Shown: one piece after another, positions 24,803-37,257 of the stretch
How the letters are laid out: the number at the start of each line of letters is the position of its first letter
Position numbering within the stretch: position 1 is the first letter of the stretch
NCBI GenBank assembly: GCA_027858915.1
Contig: JAQIBT010000012.1
Span: 35,626-99,625 of the forward strand
Source: Salinisphaera sp.
Lineage (GTDB): Bacteria > Pseudomonadota > Gammaproteobacteria > Nevskiales > Salinisphaeraceae
Reading direction: 5' to 3'
DNA: 64,000 nucleotides
Position numbers and translations under genes: made by a program
Notes under the pieces: model-generated
What the model saw: the letters and a program-made list of their open reading frames with translations, nothing else
What the model was told of the DNA's origin: nothing
The model's database searches: none

Positions 24803-25780
24803 TCATATCACACCGGCCCGCAGCAGATCCTGCATGTTCAGCGCGCCGACTGGGCGCATCGACTCGTCTACCACCATCAAGGCGCCGCCGCCGATGCGAT
24901 GGGTTTCGAGCAGGCGCACGGCTTCGGCGGCCAGCATGTCGGGGTTCACGGTCTTGGGGCCTCGCGTCATGTAGTCGGCAATGGCTGCGGTTTTCAGATC
25001 AATATCACGATCCAGCGTTCGCCGCAGGTCGCCGTCGGTGAACAGGCCAATCAACAGGCCTTTTGCATCGACCACGCCGGTCATGCCCAGACCCTTGGCG
25101 GTCATTTCCAGCAGTGCGTCGCGCAGGCTTGCGTCTTCGCTTACCAGTGGCAGGCCGCCGCCGGTGTGCATGACGTCGTCGACCGTCAGCAGCAGGCGTC
25201 GGCCGAGCGCGCCGCCGGGGTGCGAGCGGGCAAAATCCTCGGCGGTGAAGTTGCGCGCTTCCAGGAGCGCAATCGCCAGCGCGTCGCCCATCACCAGCGC
25301 TGCCGTGGTCGACGAGGTTGGCGCAAGCTCGAGCGGGCAGGCCTCGAGCGCTACCGAGACGTCCAGATTGACGTCGGCGCGGGTCGCCAGCGTGGACGCC
25401 GGCTTGCCGGTCATGGCGATCATGGGCACGCCAAGCCGCTTGAGCAGGGGCAGGATGGTGAGAATCTCGCGGGTTTCGCCAGAGTAGGACAGGGCGATCA
25501 CCACATCGCTGTGGGTGATCATGCCGAGGTCGCCGTGGCTGGCTTCGCCGGGATGCACGAAGAACGAGGGGGTGCCGGTCGAAGCCAGGGTGGCCGCCAG
25601 CTTGCCGGCGATATGCCCGGATTTGCCCATGCCGGTCACTACGACCCGGCCGACGCATCCGAGCATGAATTCGGCAGCGCGCGAGAAATTACCGTCGATC
25701 CGGGATTCCAGCGCGGCAGCAGCAGCCGCCTCGATGCCGATGACGCGGCGCGCCGTAGCAAGAAGAGTCGTTTTATCCAT
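24803..25780 (-). CDS. kdsD: Arabinose-5-phosphate isomerase KdsD
   Basis: Interconverts ribulose 5-phosphate and arabinose 5-phosphate, the first step to Kdo. It has 325 aa: an N-terminal SIS domain (about 30-170; GMGKSGHIAGKLAATLASTG, SYSGETREI) and two C-terminal CBS domains (about 200-320). It starts the minus-strand series that continues to lptA, lptB and rpoN. It diverges from the yadG-like gene, with a 112-bp gap. Confidence 0.95.
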   Translation of the reverse strand: MDKTTLLATARRVIGIEAAAAAALESRIDGNFSRAAEFMLGCVGRVVVTGMGKSGHIAGKLAATLASTGTPSFFVHPGEASHGDLGMITHSDVVIALSYSGETREILTILPLLKRLGVPMIAMTGKPASTLATRADVNLDVSVALEACPLELAPTSSTTAALVMGDALAIALLEARNFTAEDFARSHPGGALGRRLLLTVDDVMHTGGGLPLVSEDASLRDALLEMTAKGLGMTGVVDAKGLLIGLFTDGDLRRTLDRDIDLKTAAIADYMTRGPKTVNPDMLAAEAVRLLETHRIGGGALMVVDESMRPVGALNMQDLLRAGVI

Positions 25781-25892
25781 CGCCGCATTCTATCTCAGGC
25801 GTGGCCGCCGCCTACGATCGTCCGAGCCGGACGCGGTATCACGGCCGATCACTGTATAATCGCGCGCCTTCTCTCGTGATCTGCAGTTTGTC

Positions 25893-26852
25893 ATGAACGA
25901 CATCGCGATATCCTTTCAGGATGTCCATAAGCGCTATGCCTCCAGCCGCGCTCTCAAGGGCGTGAGCTTTGATATCAAGCGCGGCGAATTCTTCGGCCTG
26001 CTCGGCCCCAACGGCGCTGGTAAATCGACTTTAATCAGTATCACGGCCGGTCTGGCGCGGGCGACGTCTGGCTCGGTCGCGGTCTTGGGGCACGACGTCG
26101 TGACCGATTACCGCGCTGCCCGACGCGCTCTTGGCGTCGTGCCGCAGGAGCTGGTCTACGACCCGTTCTTCTCGGTGCGCGAGATGCTGCGACTGCAGGC
26201 CGGTTATCAGGGCTGTGGCAAGGAGGTCTGGCCCTGGATCGATGAATTGCTCGAACGCCTCGAACTGGAAGACAAGGGCGCAGATTCGATCCGCCAGCTG
26301 TCGGGCGGCATGAAACGCCGCGTGTTGATCGCGCAGGCGCTGGTGCACAAGCCCGAAGTGGTGATTCTCGACGAGCCGACCGCAGGTGTGGACGTCGAGC
26401 TGCGGCGCACGCTCTGGAATTTCACTCGGGAACTGAACCAGGCCGGGCATACGATTGTGCTTACCACGCACTATCTGGAAGAGGCCGAAGAGCTATGCGA
26501 TCGCATCGCTATCCTCAACCACGGTGAACTGCAGGTGCTGGAAGACAAGACCGCCTTGCTGGGCCGTCATCCTTATCGTTTTCTGTCGCTGGAGCTGTCG
26601 GCCGACGGCCCAACCGAAGAGCTGCCGAGTCACGTCGAGCGTCTGGTCGAAGGGCGTCACGACCAGACCCTGGAACTCAAGCTCAAGCAGGGCGAGGATT
26701 TCATCGGTGACGTCATCGAAGGCATCCGCGGGGCTGGCTATCGCATCGTGGATGTACATACGCGCGAGCCGTCGCTCGAGAACATCTTCGTGGAGCTGAC
26801 CATGGATCACGGCGCCAGCCACGGGCAGGCCCAGTCGGAGGTTTCGGCATGA
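25893..26852 (+). CDS. ABC exporter ATPase, YadG-like
   Basis: ATP-binding subunit of an ABC-2 type exporter, 319 aa. It has Walker A GPNGAGKS (38-45), signature LSGGMKRRVLIAQAL, Walker B VVILDEPTAGVD and a C-terminal extension typical of the DrrA/YadG group. It overlaps its permease by 4 bp. Substrate is unknown; YadGH is uncharacterised in E. coli. A TATAAT box lies about 38 bp upstream, but no good -35 was seen. In many gammaproteobacteria the mla lipid genes occupy this place before ibaG-murA. Confidence 0.9.
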   Translation: MNDIAISFQDVHKRYASSRALKGVSFDIKRGEFFGLLGPNGAGKSTLISITAGLARATSGSVAVLGHDVVTDYRAARRALGVVPQELVYDPFFSVREMLRLQAGYQGCGKEVWPWIDELLERLELEDKGADSIRQLSGGMKRRVLIAQALVHKPEVVILDEPTAGVDVELRRTLWNFTRELNQAGHTIVLTTHYLEEAEELCDRIAILNHGELQVLEDKTALLGRHPYRFLSLELSADGPTEELPSHVERLVEGRHDQTLELKLKQGEDFIGDVIEGIRGAGYRIVDVHTREPSLENIFVELTMDHGASHGQAQSEVSA

Positions 26853-27604
26853 ACTGGCGCGGCTGCTATACGCTTTTCATCAAGGAAGTCCGGCGCTTTT
26901 ACAGCGTGATTCTGCAGACCGTCGGCGCGCCGGTGGTCACCGCACTGCTCTATATGCTGGTATTCGGGCAGGTGCTCTCGGGCCAGAGTATTCAGGGCGT
27001 GTCGGCTACGGCCTTCCTGGTGCCCGGTCTGATGATGATGAGCATCATCCAGAATTCGTTTGCCAATACCTCGTCGAGCATTACCCAGTCCAAGATCATG
27101 GGTAACCTGGTGTTTCTGCTGATGACGCCGCTGTCGGCGTTCGAGATCTATCTGGCCTATGTTGCCGCATCGCTGACGCGTGCGGTGCTGGTGGCGATCG
27201 TGCTGTATCTGGTGACCCAGATCTTTGTGACGGTACCGATCCGCGAGCCGTTGCTGGTCCTGGTGATGCTGATTCTCTCGGGCGGAACGCTCGCAGTGAC
27301 CGGCATGATTGCCGGCATCGTTGCCAACAAGTTCGACCATCTGGCCGCATTCCAGAACTTCTTCATCATGCCGATGTCGTTTCTGGCCGGCGTGTTCTAC
27401 TCGATTCATGCGCTGCCGGCTTTCTGGCAGAAGGCATCGTATTTCAATCCGTTCTTCTACATGATCGACGGGTTTCGCCACGGCTTCTTCGGGGTCGGCG
27501 ATGCCAATCCGTGGGTCAGCGTAATAGTCGCGGCTTGTTTCTTTGTCATCATGTCGTCGATCGCGATTACGATGCTGGCGCGCGGCTACAAGATCCGCGA
27601 CTAG
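26849..27604 (+). CDS. ABC exporter permease, YadH-like
   Basis: ABC-2 type permease, 251 aa, with about six membrane helices and the loop MPMSFLAGVFYSIHALPAFWQ that is typical of YadH. The start ATG overlaps the stop of the ATPase gene. It ends at 27604, before a 197-bp gap with an imperfect inverted repeat (CGGCGGC..CTTTTG against CAAAAAGACGCCGCCG). Confidence 0.9.
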   Translation: MNWRGCYTLFIKEVRRFYSVILQTVGAPVVTALLYMLVFGQVLSGQSIQGVSATAFLVPGLMMMSIIQNSFANTSSSITQSKIMGNLVFLLMTPLSAFEIYLAYVAASLTRAVLVAIVLYLVTQIFVTVPIREPLLVLVMLILSGGTLAVTGMIAGIVANKFDHLAAFQNFFIMPMSFLAGVFYSIHALPAFWQKASYFNPFFYMIDGFRHGFFGVGDANPWVSVIVAACFFVIMSSIAITMLARGYKIRD

Positions 27605-27801
27605 CGGCGGCATCTCTTTTGCCGCAATACGGCGTCGCAGCTCGCTTATGTAGTGATCGACACCGCGCTCGCTGCGCCTTGTCTTGCGACAAAAAGACGC
27701 CGCCGAACTTCGAGGCACGTCTCGAGTTCAGAGGGCGAGAACCGACTGTTGATGCCGGGCCGTGCTAGCATTTCGCGCCCGTTTTAAATCAGGCATTACT
27801 A

Positions 27802-30021
<2,220 letters not shown>

Positions 30022-30022
<1 letters not shown>

Positions 30023-31320
30023 TGCGCCGTCTGACGACAAGCAGTGACGGATTCGCGGCAGAGTTCGCTGCCCTGATCGATCGTGACAGCCCCGCGCAGA
30101 CGGATATCGATGCCCGTGTCACGTCGATCATCGCCGATGTACGCCAGCGCGGCGATGCGGCGGTGGTCGACTACACGCGCTCGCTGGACCGGCATCCGGG
30201 TGGCTCGATGTCCGACCTGGAGATACCGACTGCGCGGATGAAACATGCGCTCGATACGTTGCCGGCTGATGCCCGCCATGCGCTGGAAGCCGCCGCCGAG
30301 CGTATCGTGCGTTTCGCGGAGACCCAGAAACTGGTAGATGCCAGGCATAGCGACCAGTACGGCACCGAGCTGGGGCAGGTCGTGCGCCCGCTAGAGCGCG
30401 CGGGGATCTATGCGCCCGGCGGCAAGGCGGCTTATCCGTCCAGCGTGCTGATGAATGCACTGCCGGCCAGAGTTGCCGGTGTGGGCCAGGTGATCATGGT
30501 CTCGCCGGCGCCGGACGGCGAGCTCAACGACTGGGTGCTGGCCGCGGCCGCCATCGCTGACGTCGACCGATTCTTTACCATCGGCGGCGCGCAGGCGGTG
30601 GCGGCACTGGCCTATGGTACCGAGACTGTGCCCGAGGTGGACAAGATCGTCGGGCCGGGCAACGCCTATGTGGCCAGCGCGAAGCGCCAGGTGTTTGGGC
30701 GCGTAGGCATCGAGTCGGTGGCCGGGCCCTCGGAAGTATTGATTCTGGCGGACGGCAGCGGCGATCCGGAATGGGCTGCGCTCGATCTGTTCGCGCAAGC
30801 CGAACATGACCAGATGGCACGTGCCATCCTGATCAGTCCGGACACTGATTATCTGGCGGCGGTCGACGCTGCCGTGGTCCGATTACTGCCATCGCAGCCA
30901 AGAGCCGAGATTATCGAAGCGGCGCTGGCTGGTCACGGCGCGCTGATCGCATGTCGCGACATGGCAGAGGCGGTGGCTCTCTCTAATCGTATTGCGCCTG
31001 AACATCTGGAGTTGGCGGTCGCCGACCCCGATGTGCTGCTCGACCAGATCCAGCATGCGGGCGCCATCTTCATGGGGCATCGTACGCCCGAAGCCTTTGG
31101 CGATTACTGCGCCGGACCCAATCACGTACTGCCGACCGGGCGCACGGCGCGTTTCTCATCTGCGCTGGGGGTCTACGATTTCCAGAAGCGGATATCGATC
31201 GTCAAGGCCAGCGAAGACGGCGCCGACTACATGGCGGATATCGCCGGCCGGCTGGCTGACGGTGAAGGCCTGCACGCCCATGCGGCATCCGCGCGTGCAC
31301 GTGGCGACAGGAAAAATTAA
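30022..31320 (+). CDS. hisD: Histidinol dehydrogenase HisD
   Basis: Last two oxidations of histidine synthesis, NAD- and Zn-dependent. It has 432 aa. Signature blocks include IYAPGGKAAYPSSVLMNALPA, VDKIVGPGN, the central IESVAGPSEVLILAD and the late GPNHVLPTGRTARFSS. The ATG overlaps the hisG stop by one base. No other his gene follows; the next gene is sspA after 229 bp. Confidence 0.95.
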
Positions 31321-31460
31321 AAGCACGCGCCCGGTCGGCAATCCATGCCGTCATGCTATAGTTTTTTCTAGTTTTCAGTGCTGCTGCTGGCGATGCCGTC
31401 GTAGCGAACGGCGACCGCAGCGGTATGATGTGCTGTGCTGGTGGGTCGCCGTAAAGTCGT

Positions 31461-31481
31461 CGAATGCAGGCGCTGCATTCG
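31461..31481 (+). promoter_or_regulatory. Perfect hairpin in the sspA leader
   Basis: CGAATGCAG-GCG-CTGCATTCG, a perfect 9-bp stem with a 3-nt loop, 69 nt upstream of the sspA start and not followed by a T run. A TATAGT box at about 31357 may belong to the sspA promoter. Could be a leader structure or a protein-binding palindrome; role unknown. Confidence 0.4.
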
Positions 31482-31549
31482 TGAGCCGCCAGCGTCTTGC
31501 GTGCACGACGGCCCTGCATGCGGCGTCGCGCTTACATAGGAAACCTTAT

Positions 31550-32182
31550 ATGCCCAGTCGCAGTTCCACCATAACGCTCTATTCGCGCCCGGATTGCGTG
31601 CACAGCCACCGGGTGCGCCTGGTGATGGCCGAGAAAGGGGTCGCCAGCTACGACGTGGTCGAGTTGCGCGAGGAAGAGGAAAGCGAGGATCTGCTTCAGC
31701 TCAATCCGTATAACAGCGTGCCGACGCTGGTCGATCGTGATCTTGTGGTCTACGATCCGAGAATCATCATCGAGTATATCGATGAGCGCTATCCGCATCC
31801 GCCGTTGATGCCGGTCGATCCGGTAATGCGTGCGCAGTATCGGCTAGCGATCTTTCGCATGGAGGCCGATCTGTATCCGCTCTGCGAAGAGCTGGAAGCG
31901 ACGCCAGCGGTGGCGCGCCGGGCACGTACCCGGATGACTGAGATGCTAACCACGCTGGCTGCGGAATTCGCGACCAAGAAATATATCGGTGACGAGTTTT
32001 CGCTGTTGGATTGTACGTTGGCGCCCATACTATGGCGGTTGGAACATTACCAGGTTGAACTGCCTACCCGGCACGGTGACAAGCTTGCCAAATATGCACA
32101 GCGGCTGTTTGAGCGGCCGGCATTCGAGCCCAGTCTGTCGGCTGTTGAAGCCGATATGCGCCACATCAAGCCGGGCGCTTGA
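31550..32182 (+). CDS. sspA: Stringent starvation protein A
   Basis: GST-fold protein that binds RNA polymerase and modulates transcription in starvation, acid stress and virulence. The 210 aa start with a thioredoxin-like N-domain (SSTITLYSRPDCVHSHRVRLVMAEKG) and a helical C-domain with DEFSLLDCTLAPILWRL. The frame is open far upstream, within hisD; ATG 31550 has AGGA upstream and gives the family start. It forms an operon with sspB, 38 bp later. The rplM-rpsI genes that usually precede sspA are replaced here by hisGD. Confidence 0.95.
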   Translation: MPSRSSTITLYSRPDCVHSHRVRLVMAEKGVASYDVVELREEEESEDLLQLNPYNSVPTLVDRDLVVYDPRIIIEYIDERYPHPPLMPVDPVMRAQYRLAIFRMEADLYPLCEELEATPAVARRARTRMTEMLTTLAAEFATKKYIGDEFSLLDCTLAPILWRLEHYQVELPTRHGDKLAKYAQRLFERPAFEPSLSAVEADMRHIKPGA

Positions 32183-32220
32183 GACACAGACCGACGACCT
32201 GAACGACGACAGAGGACATC

Positions 32221-32646
32221 ATGGCCGAACTCAGCTCGCGCCGCCCTTATCTGATCCGCGCCCTGTACGACTGGGTGCTGGATAACGATCTCACGCCGCA
32301 TCTGCTGGTGGCAGCCGATGCGGCCGGGGTCAATGTCCCGCGGCAATTTGTGACCGACGACGGCAAGATCACCGTCAACATCAGTCCCGGCGCCGTACGA
32401 GGCTTGTCGCTGGAAAACGATCTGATTCATTTTTCGGCTCGTTTCTCCGGCCAGAGCTACGACGTCAGCCTGCCTCCGGGTGCTGTACTGGCCCTGTATG
32501 CCCGTGAGAACGGCGAGGGCATGCTGTTTGGCGAGGTTGAGGAATCGCCGGAGCCGCCAGCAGCAGATGAATCCAAATCGGGGGTTGAGAAAAACAGCGA
32601 TGAGCAAGCCAAGAAAAAGCGTTCCCATCTCAAGGTTGTGAAGTAG
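32221..32646 (+). CDS. sspB: ClpXP protease specificity-enhancing factor SspB
   Basis: Adaptor that delivers ssrA-tagged proteins to ClpXP. The 141 aa have a folded N-domain (SSRRPYLIRALYDWVLDNDLTPHLLV; VNISPGAVRGL) and a flexible acidic then basic linker. The C-terminus SHLKVVK is the ClpX-docking (XB) motif. It is the last gene of sspAB. The gene converges with diaA. Confidence 0.95.
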   Translation: MAELSSRRPYLIRALYDWVLDNDLTPHLLVAADAAGVNVPRQFVTDDGKITVNISPGAVRGLSLENDLIHFSARFSGQSYDVSLPPGAVLALYARENGEGMLFGEVEESPEPPAADESKSGVEKNSDEQAKKKRSHLKVVK

Positions 32647-32715
32647 TCCCGCAACCGACGCTTTCCTTGACGCGTCATGTGGCCGGCCGTTTTCAAAAGC
32701 CTGTGATACGTGCAC

Positions 32716-33327
32716 TCAATTGTCGGTTAGTCGATCCTCGATCAGCCGGCACACACAGTGCATCATCAGCAGGTGCATTTCCTGAATGCGGGCGGTGGAG
32801 TTCGAGGCGGCTCGGAGCTCTAAATCCTGATCGTTCAGCCGGCCAGCGATCATTCCACCATCACGCCCGGTCAGTGCGACCACCTGCATGCCTTGTTCGT
32901 GTGCGGCGTCAATCGCGGCCACGATATTGCTCGAATTGCCGCTGGTGCTGATCGCCAGCAGGATGTCGTCAGCCTGGCCCAGAGCCTCGATCTGGCGAAC
33001 GAAGACATAGTCGTAGCCATAGTCGTTGGCGATGGCGGTTATCGTCGAGCTTTCGGTGACCAGCGCAATGGCGGCCAGCGCGCGTCTCTCACGTTCGAAT
33101 CGATTCACCAGCTCGGACGAGAAGTGCTGTGCGTCGCCGGCTGATCCGCCGTTGCCGCAGCTGAGCATCTTGCCGCCCTGCAGGCAGCAGTCGAGGATCC
33201 GATCTGCTACGTCGACGATTATCGGGCCGGCGGCAGCGAGCGTGGCTTCATTGGCCAGGCGGCTGTCAGCAAACAGCTCGGCGATCAGATCGGTGTGTTG
33301 CCTGTCGTGTTCAGCGGTCATGATCAT
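32716..33327 (-). CDS. diaA: SIS-domain protein DiaA (GmhA-like)
   Basis: Single SIS domain, 203 aa, homologous to phosphoheptose isomerase; DiaA binds DnaA and promotes timely replication initiation. Conserved blocks are [27 protein letters not shown] and [12 protein letters not shown]. Sequence alone hardly separates DiaA from GmhA. The conserved order lpoA-yraN-diaA, opposite rsmI, supports DiaA. Its start overlaps the yraN stop by 4 bp. Confidence 0.88.
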   Translation of the reverse strand: MIMTAEHDRQHTDLIAELFADSRLANEATLAAAGPIIVDVADRILDCCLQGGKMLSCGNGGSAGDAQHFSSELVNRFERERRALAAIALVTESSTITAIANDYGYDYVFVRQIEALGQADDILLAISTSGNSSNIVAAIDAAHEQGMQVVALTGRDGGMIAGRLNDQDLELRAASNSTARIQEMHLLMMHCVCRLIEDRLTDN

Positions 33328-33680
33328 TCCCCATAGAAAGCGTCTTCGATCCAGTCGAGCGTATTCGAGTCGTCCACGCCGACGACATCGAAACGGATGG
33401 GCAGTTCGGCAAATCGCGGATTGTCCGCCAGCAGATGCCGCGTCGCCAGCACGATCCGTCGTTGCTTGGTGGCGGTGACGCTGCCTGCCGCACCCCCGTA
33501 ATCGCTGCGCGATCGATACCGTACTTCAACCACGACCAGCAATTCACCGGCGCGGTATACCAGATCCAGCTCGCCGCCGCGCACCGTATAGTTGGCCGCA
33601 ACCCGTCGCCATCCGCGGCGACGGGCCGCGCGATCAACGCGTTTTTCGGCTTCGCGCCCCTTGGTCTGTGTCTCACCGAT
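33324..33680 (-). CDS. yraN: YraN-family nuclease-like protein, apparent AUC start
   Basis: UPF0102 protein of the restriction-endonuclease fold. It has RGGELDLV and [10 protein letters not shown], with acidic residues in the ExD/ExK arrangement. The family N-terminus ([28 protein letters not shown]) is in frame but no ATG, GTG or TTG precedes it after the lpoA stop. The only ribosome site, GGAG six bases upstream, points to ATC at 33680 (118 aa, the usual length). The first normal start, GTG 33584, would cut off 32 conserved residues. Confidence 0.8.
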   Translation of the reverse strand: MGETQTKGREAEKRVDRAARRRGWRRVAANYTVRGGELDLVYRAGELLVVVEVRYRSRSDYGGAAGSVTATKQRRIVLATRHLLADNPRFAELPIRFDVVGVDDSNTLDWIEDAFYGE

Positions 33681-33728
33681 GGCTGTCTCCGTCGGGTTCG
33701 AGCCGCTGCAATCGCCGGCTGTCGATGG

Positions 33729-35723
33729 TCAATGGTTTTCGCCGCTGCTGTTGCTCTGGTTATTGGGCTGAGTGGACGGTCCGGGCTGGATATAGCCGCG
33801 GTCTGGCTGATTGCCTGCGGGACTGATCGGCGTCGTCATCGAGGGCGGCGCGGCAGGGTTGGCCATATCTGCCTGAACATCCGAACGAGTCGGCATCTGC
33901 AGCAGCTGCGGCGCGCCGTTATGGAACACCGCCCACGCCATATAGCGTTGGATGCGATTGTCGGGCTCGACTGCAAGAAAGCCGGTCATGCCTTCAAACG
34001 TATCGCCGGATTGCAGGCCCTGTTCTTCGATCTTGCGCGTCAGCAGCCAGGCATCCATGCCCATAGCGAACAGGCGGGCGAAGGCGCTTGCCTCGACGCC
34101 GTACTGCTGCTGGGCAGCACTGCGCAGGGCGGTGATCGTCGGGCCGTTGCCGAGAATCCATGGCATGTCTACGAAATGGACGTTGTCCAGATCGATATCC
34201 TTGTCTCGATCGACCTGGCCCGTATAGGCAAGTGAGGTCGTGATCATCGGCAGGTTCATGGCGCCGTAGTACTTCAGCTGACTGCGTATCAGGCGGGCCT
34301 GGATGGGCTGCGCGGCCACGAAGATGAAATCGGCTTGGCTGCCCGATAGCACCGATTGAATAGCCTGACTGTGATCGTGGCCGTCCCCGTTGTAGGTAGC
34401 ATGGTTGGAGAGCTGGCCGCCCTGTGCATTGAACTGCTTGCGAAAGGCATCCAGCACGCGATCGCCCCAGCTGCCTTGGGGCACCAGGGCCAGCGCCGTG
34501 CTGTAGCCCATGTCGTGAGCGCGCCGGGCAGCGGCACGGGCTTCGTCTTCGGGCGATAGTGCAAATTGATAGAAACCCGATCGACTGACCGGGGAGTCCA
34601 CATAATTGAGTCCGATTTCCGGGATGTTGCTCTGCAATCCGGCCATCGCCGACACCTTGGACTTGTCCAGCGGGCCAACAAGCACGCCGATGTTGTCCTG
34701 TTGCGCGCGCGCCAGCAGCTGCTGCGCCGCCATGGTGTTGGAGTCGTAGATCTGTGGCTTCGGGAGCCCGTCGTTCTTGTTGTTGTAGGCGAACATGAAA
34801 CCGTCGCGAATTGCCTGCGCCGCATTCTGGAACTGTCCGGTCAGAGGCAGGGCTAGACCGATCTGGCGGCTGGGCGGCCGGGCCGCGGGGCCTGACGCCG
34901 GGCCGTTGCTGCCGACCGGCAGCGTGGCCGTGCCGGCGTCGTAATTGAAACGGTCGGCCAGCACCGAGCGGTTGGCCGGATGGCCCGGGTACTGATTCTG
35001 CCACTGGGCCAGCGCCTGATTGCGTTGATCGATGTTGGGATAGCCGCGCGCGCCGATATTCGCCAGCGCCAGCCAGCCCTGAGTCGTTTGCCCGGCGTTG
35101 ACGGCAGCGAGGCTGCGCGGGCCGAGGCCCAGACCGATGGCATCCAGCGAGCGGTCGTAGGTTCGGTTGTCGTTCGCGCGAATCGCCTGCGGGTCGCGCA
35201 GCTCGCCCGACCGCATGGTCAACGCCTGGACACTCTCTACAGGCTGATTGGCCGCAGAAAACAGCTGCGCGCGTTTTTCCCAGACGCGCTGGGCAACCGA
35301 TGGGTAAGTGCCGGGGTTGGGCGGTGGCAGCCGGCGCAGTGCCTGATCGGGCGGCAGATCGGCAATCGATATCTCACGCCGAGCCAGGCCGTACAGCGCC
35401 CGGTCGGTGGCATTCAGCGATCCGGGTTCGATACTGTCGAGAATCTGTCCGGCGCTTTGGACATCTCCGCCCTGTGCGGCAGACAGTCCCGCCTGAAGCC
35501 GATAATTGCGCTGAGCGCCAGGCCCCGTAGCGCCTGCCGCGGCTTGCATATATAGCTGGGTGGCCTTGGCATAATGGGCGGTGGCCTCGGCCTGGGCAGC
35601 GGCCTCGGCCGGCGACAGCCGCTGCCCGTTCGAGCCGATGCCGCCGCTGGTGCTACAGGCGGCTACGACTAGGCTCACTGCGACAAGGCACAGCGCGCGG
35701 CTGATGGGCTGAATCGCTTTCAT
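33729..35723 (-). CDS. lpoA: Outer-membrane lipoprotein LpoA, activator of PBP1A
   Basis: Outer-membrane lipoprotein that reaches through the periplasm to stimulate PBP1A. It has 664 aa, a signal peptide with lipobox LVVAACS (Cys23), an N-terminal helical TPR-like domain (about 35-270) and a C-terminal periplasmic-binding-protein-like domain (from about 285, RQIGLALPLTGQFQNAA). A disordered Pro/Asn/Ser tail follows. It diverges from rsmI. Confidence 0.93.
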   Translation of the reverse strand: MKAIQPISRALCLVAVSLVVAACSTSGGIGSNGQRLSPAEAAAQAEATAHYAKATQLYMQAAAGATGPGAQRNYRLQAGLSAAQGGDVQSAGQILDSIEPGSLNATDRALYGLARREISIADLPPDQALRRLPPPNPGTYPSVAQRVWEKRAQLFSAANQPVESVQALTMRSGELRDPQAIRANDNRTYDRSLDAIGLGLGPRSLAAVNAGQTTQGWLALANIGARGYPNIDQRNQALAQWQNQYPGHPANRSVLADRFNYDAGTATLPVGSNGPASGPAARPPSRQIGLALPLTGQFQNAAQAIRDGFMFAYNNKNDGLPKPQIYDSNTMAAQQLLARAQQDNIGVLVGPLDKSKVSAMAGLQSNIPEIGLNYVDSPVSRSGFYQFALSPEDEARAAARRAHDMGYSTALALVPQGSWGDRVLDAFRKQFNAQGGQLSNHATYNGDGHDHSQAIQSVLSGSQADFIFVAAQPIQARLIRSQLKYYGAMNLPMITTSLAYTGQVDRDKDIDLDNVHFVDMPWILGNGPTITALRSAAQQQYGVEASAFARLFAMGMDAWLLTRKIEEQGLQSGDTFEGMTGFLAVEPDNRIQRYMAWAVFHNGAPQLLQMPTRSDVQADMANPAAPPSMTTPISPAGNQPDRGYIQPGPSTQPNNQSNSSGENH

Positions 35724-35927
35724 TGCTCGGCTCCGGGAATTTGAGCGTGCTGATACACGTAGCTGTCAGCACGAGCGGGCATAATATCAGCGCATTCCTC
35801 GCCTGGTTGCCTTTACTTGCAACTTCTGTCGCTGTGGCGATATGTCTAGAGCGTGTTGCCGTTCGATCCGGCCCGCGCCGGCGGCAAATCGCCTTGCGAG
35901 GACGATCATCCAATCAGAGAGGTCTTG

Positions 35928-36788
35928 ATGTCTTCACTAGCTGACTCGCCGGGAATACTGTGGATTGTTGCCACGCCGATCGGCAATCTTTCCGATTTTT
36001 CGGTGCGGGGGCGCGCCGTGCTGACACAGGTTGATGTGATCGCGGCCGAGGACACGCGCCATAGTCGCCGACTGACCGAGCATCTGGGGGTGACCACGCC
36101 ACTGATTTCACTGCATGAGCACAACGAAGAAGCACGCTCTCGGATGCTGATCGATAGGCTGCAGGCCGGCGAATCGCTAGCCTTGATCAGTGATGCGGGC
36201 ACGCCGTTGATCAGCGATCCTGGATTTGTGCTCGTACGCGCCGTTCGAGCGGCCGGTATCGAGGTCAGAACGGTGCCGGGCCCCTGTGCCGCGGTTGCCG
36301 CGTTGTCGATAGCCGGCCTGCCGACCGATCGTTTCGTGTTCGAAGGGTTTCTGCCTGCCAAGGCCACAGCGCGTCGCCAGCGTCTGAAGGAGCTGGCCGA
36401 CGAGCCGCGTACGCTGGTGTACTACGAGTCCAGCCACCGCATCGCGGCGACCGCCGCCGATCTGGCGAGCGTGCTCGGGACGGACAGAGCGATCGTGGTC
36501 GCGCGCGAGCTCACCAAGATGCATGAGCAGAGTGTGCAATTGACGACAGGGGCATTGGTCGACTGGCTCGCGGCAGACGCTAATCATCGACGTGGCGAAT
36601 TCGTACTGGTGGTGGCGGGCGCGCCGGTGATCGAAAAAACCGTCCGCGACATATCGCTGGATGCCCTGTTGGCCGAATTGGTGCCGGTAACGGGGACCAA
36701 GCAGGCAGCAGCGATTGCCGCGCGGCTGACCGGGGTGGCGCGCAACCGCGCCTATGCCCAAGCGCTGACGTTGTCTGATACGGGCTGA
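35928..36788 (+). CDS. rsmI: 16S rRNA 2'-O-methyltransferase RsmI (C1402)
   Basis: Methylates C1402 of 16S rRNA with SAM. It has 286 aa and a tetrapyrrole-methylase fold. Motifs include ILWIVATPIGNLSDFS at the start, AAEDTRHSRRL, LISDAGTPLISDPGF and VYYESSHRI. ATG 35928 has AGAGAGG upstream. The gene diverges from lpoA and is followed by rnpB within 60 bp. Confidence 0.95.
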   Translation: MSSLADSPGILWIVATPIGNLSDFSVRGRAVLTQVDVIAAEDTRHSRRLTEHLGVTTPLISLHEHNEEARSRMLIDRLQAGESLALISDAGTPLISDPGFVLVRAVRAAGIEVRTVPGPCAAVAALSIAGLPTDRFVFEGFLPAKATARRQRLKELADEPRTLVYYESSHRIAATAADLASVLGTDRAIVVARELTKMHEQSVQLTTGALVDWLAADANHRRGEFVLVVAGAPVIEKTVRDISLDALLAELVPVTGTKQAAAIAARLTGVARNRAYAQALTLSDTG

Positions 36789-36845
36789 GACGAGTGGGCA
36801 GTCAACCTACCGAACCGCTTCGCCGGGTGATACCCTTGTCAGCAC

Positions 36846-37208
<363 letters not shown>

Positions 37209-37220
37209 TTCGATTGAACA

Positions 37221-37257
37221 AAGGCGCCACTGCCGCGGTAGTGGCGCCTTTTTTTCT
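37221..37257 (+). terminator. Rho-independent terminator after rnpB
   Basis: An 11-bp stem (AAGGCGCCACT / AGTGGCGCCTT) with an 8-nt loop, followed by a run of seven T. Confidence 0.92.

Noticed and set aside
26807..27718. 303-codon minus-strand ORF opposite the ABC permease
   Set aside because: It is opposite clearly coding permease sequence and has His/Arg-rich low-complexity composition typical of antisense frames.
27711..27719. CGAGGCACG upstream of ibaG, and again at 47679-47687 in murG, as targets of the small RNA loop
   Set aside because: A 9-base match is expected about once in this window by chance; neither lies at a ribosome site.
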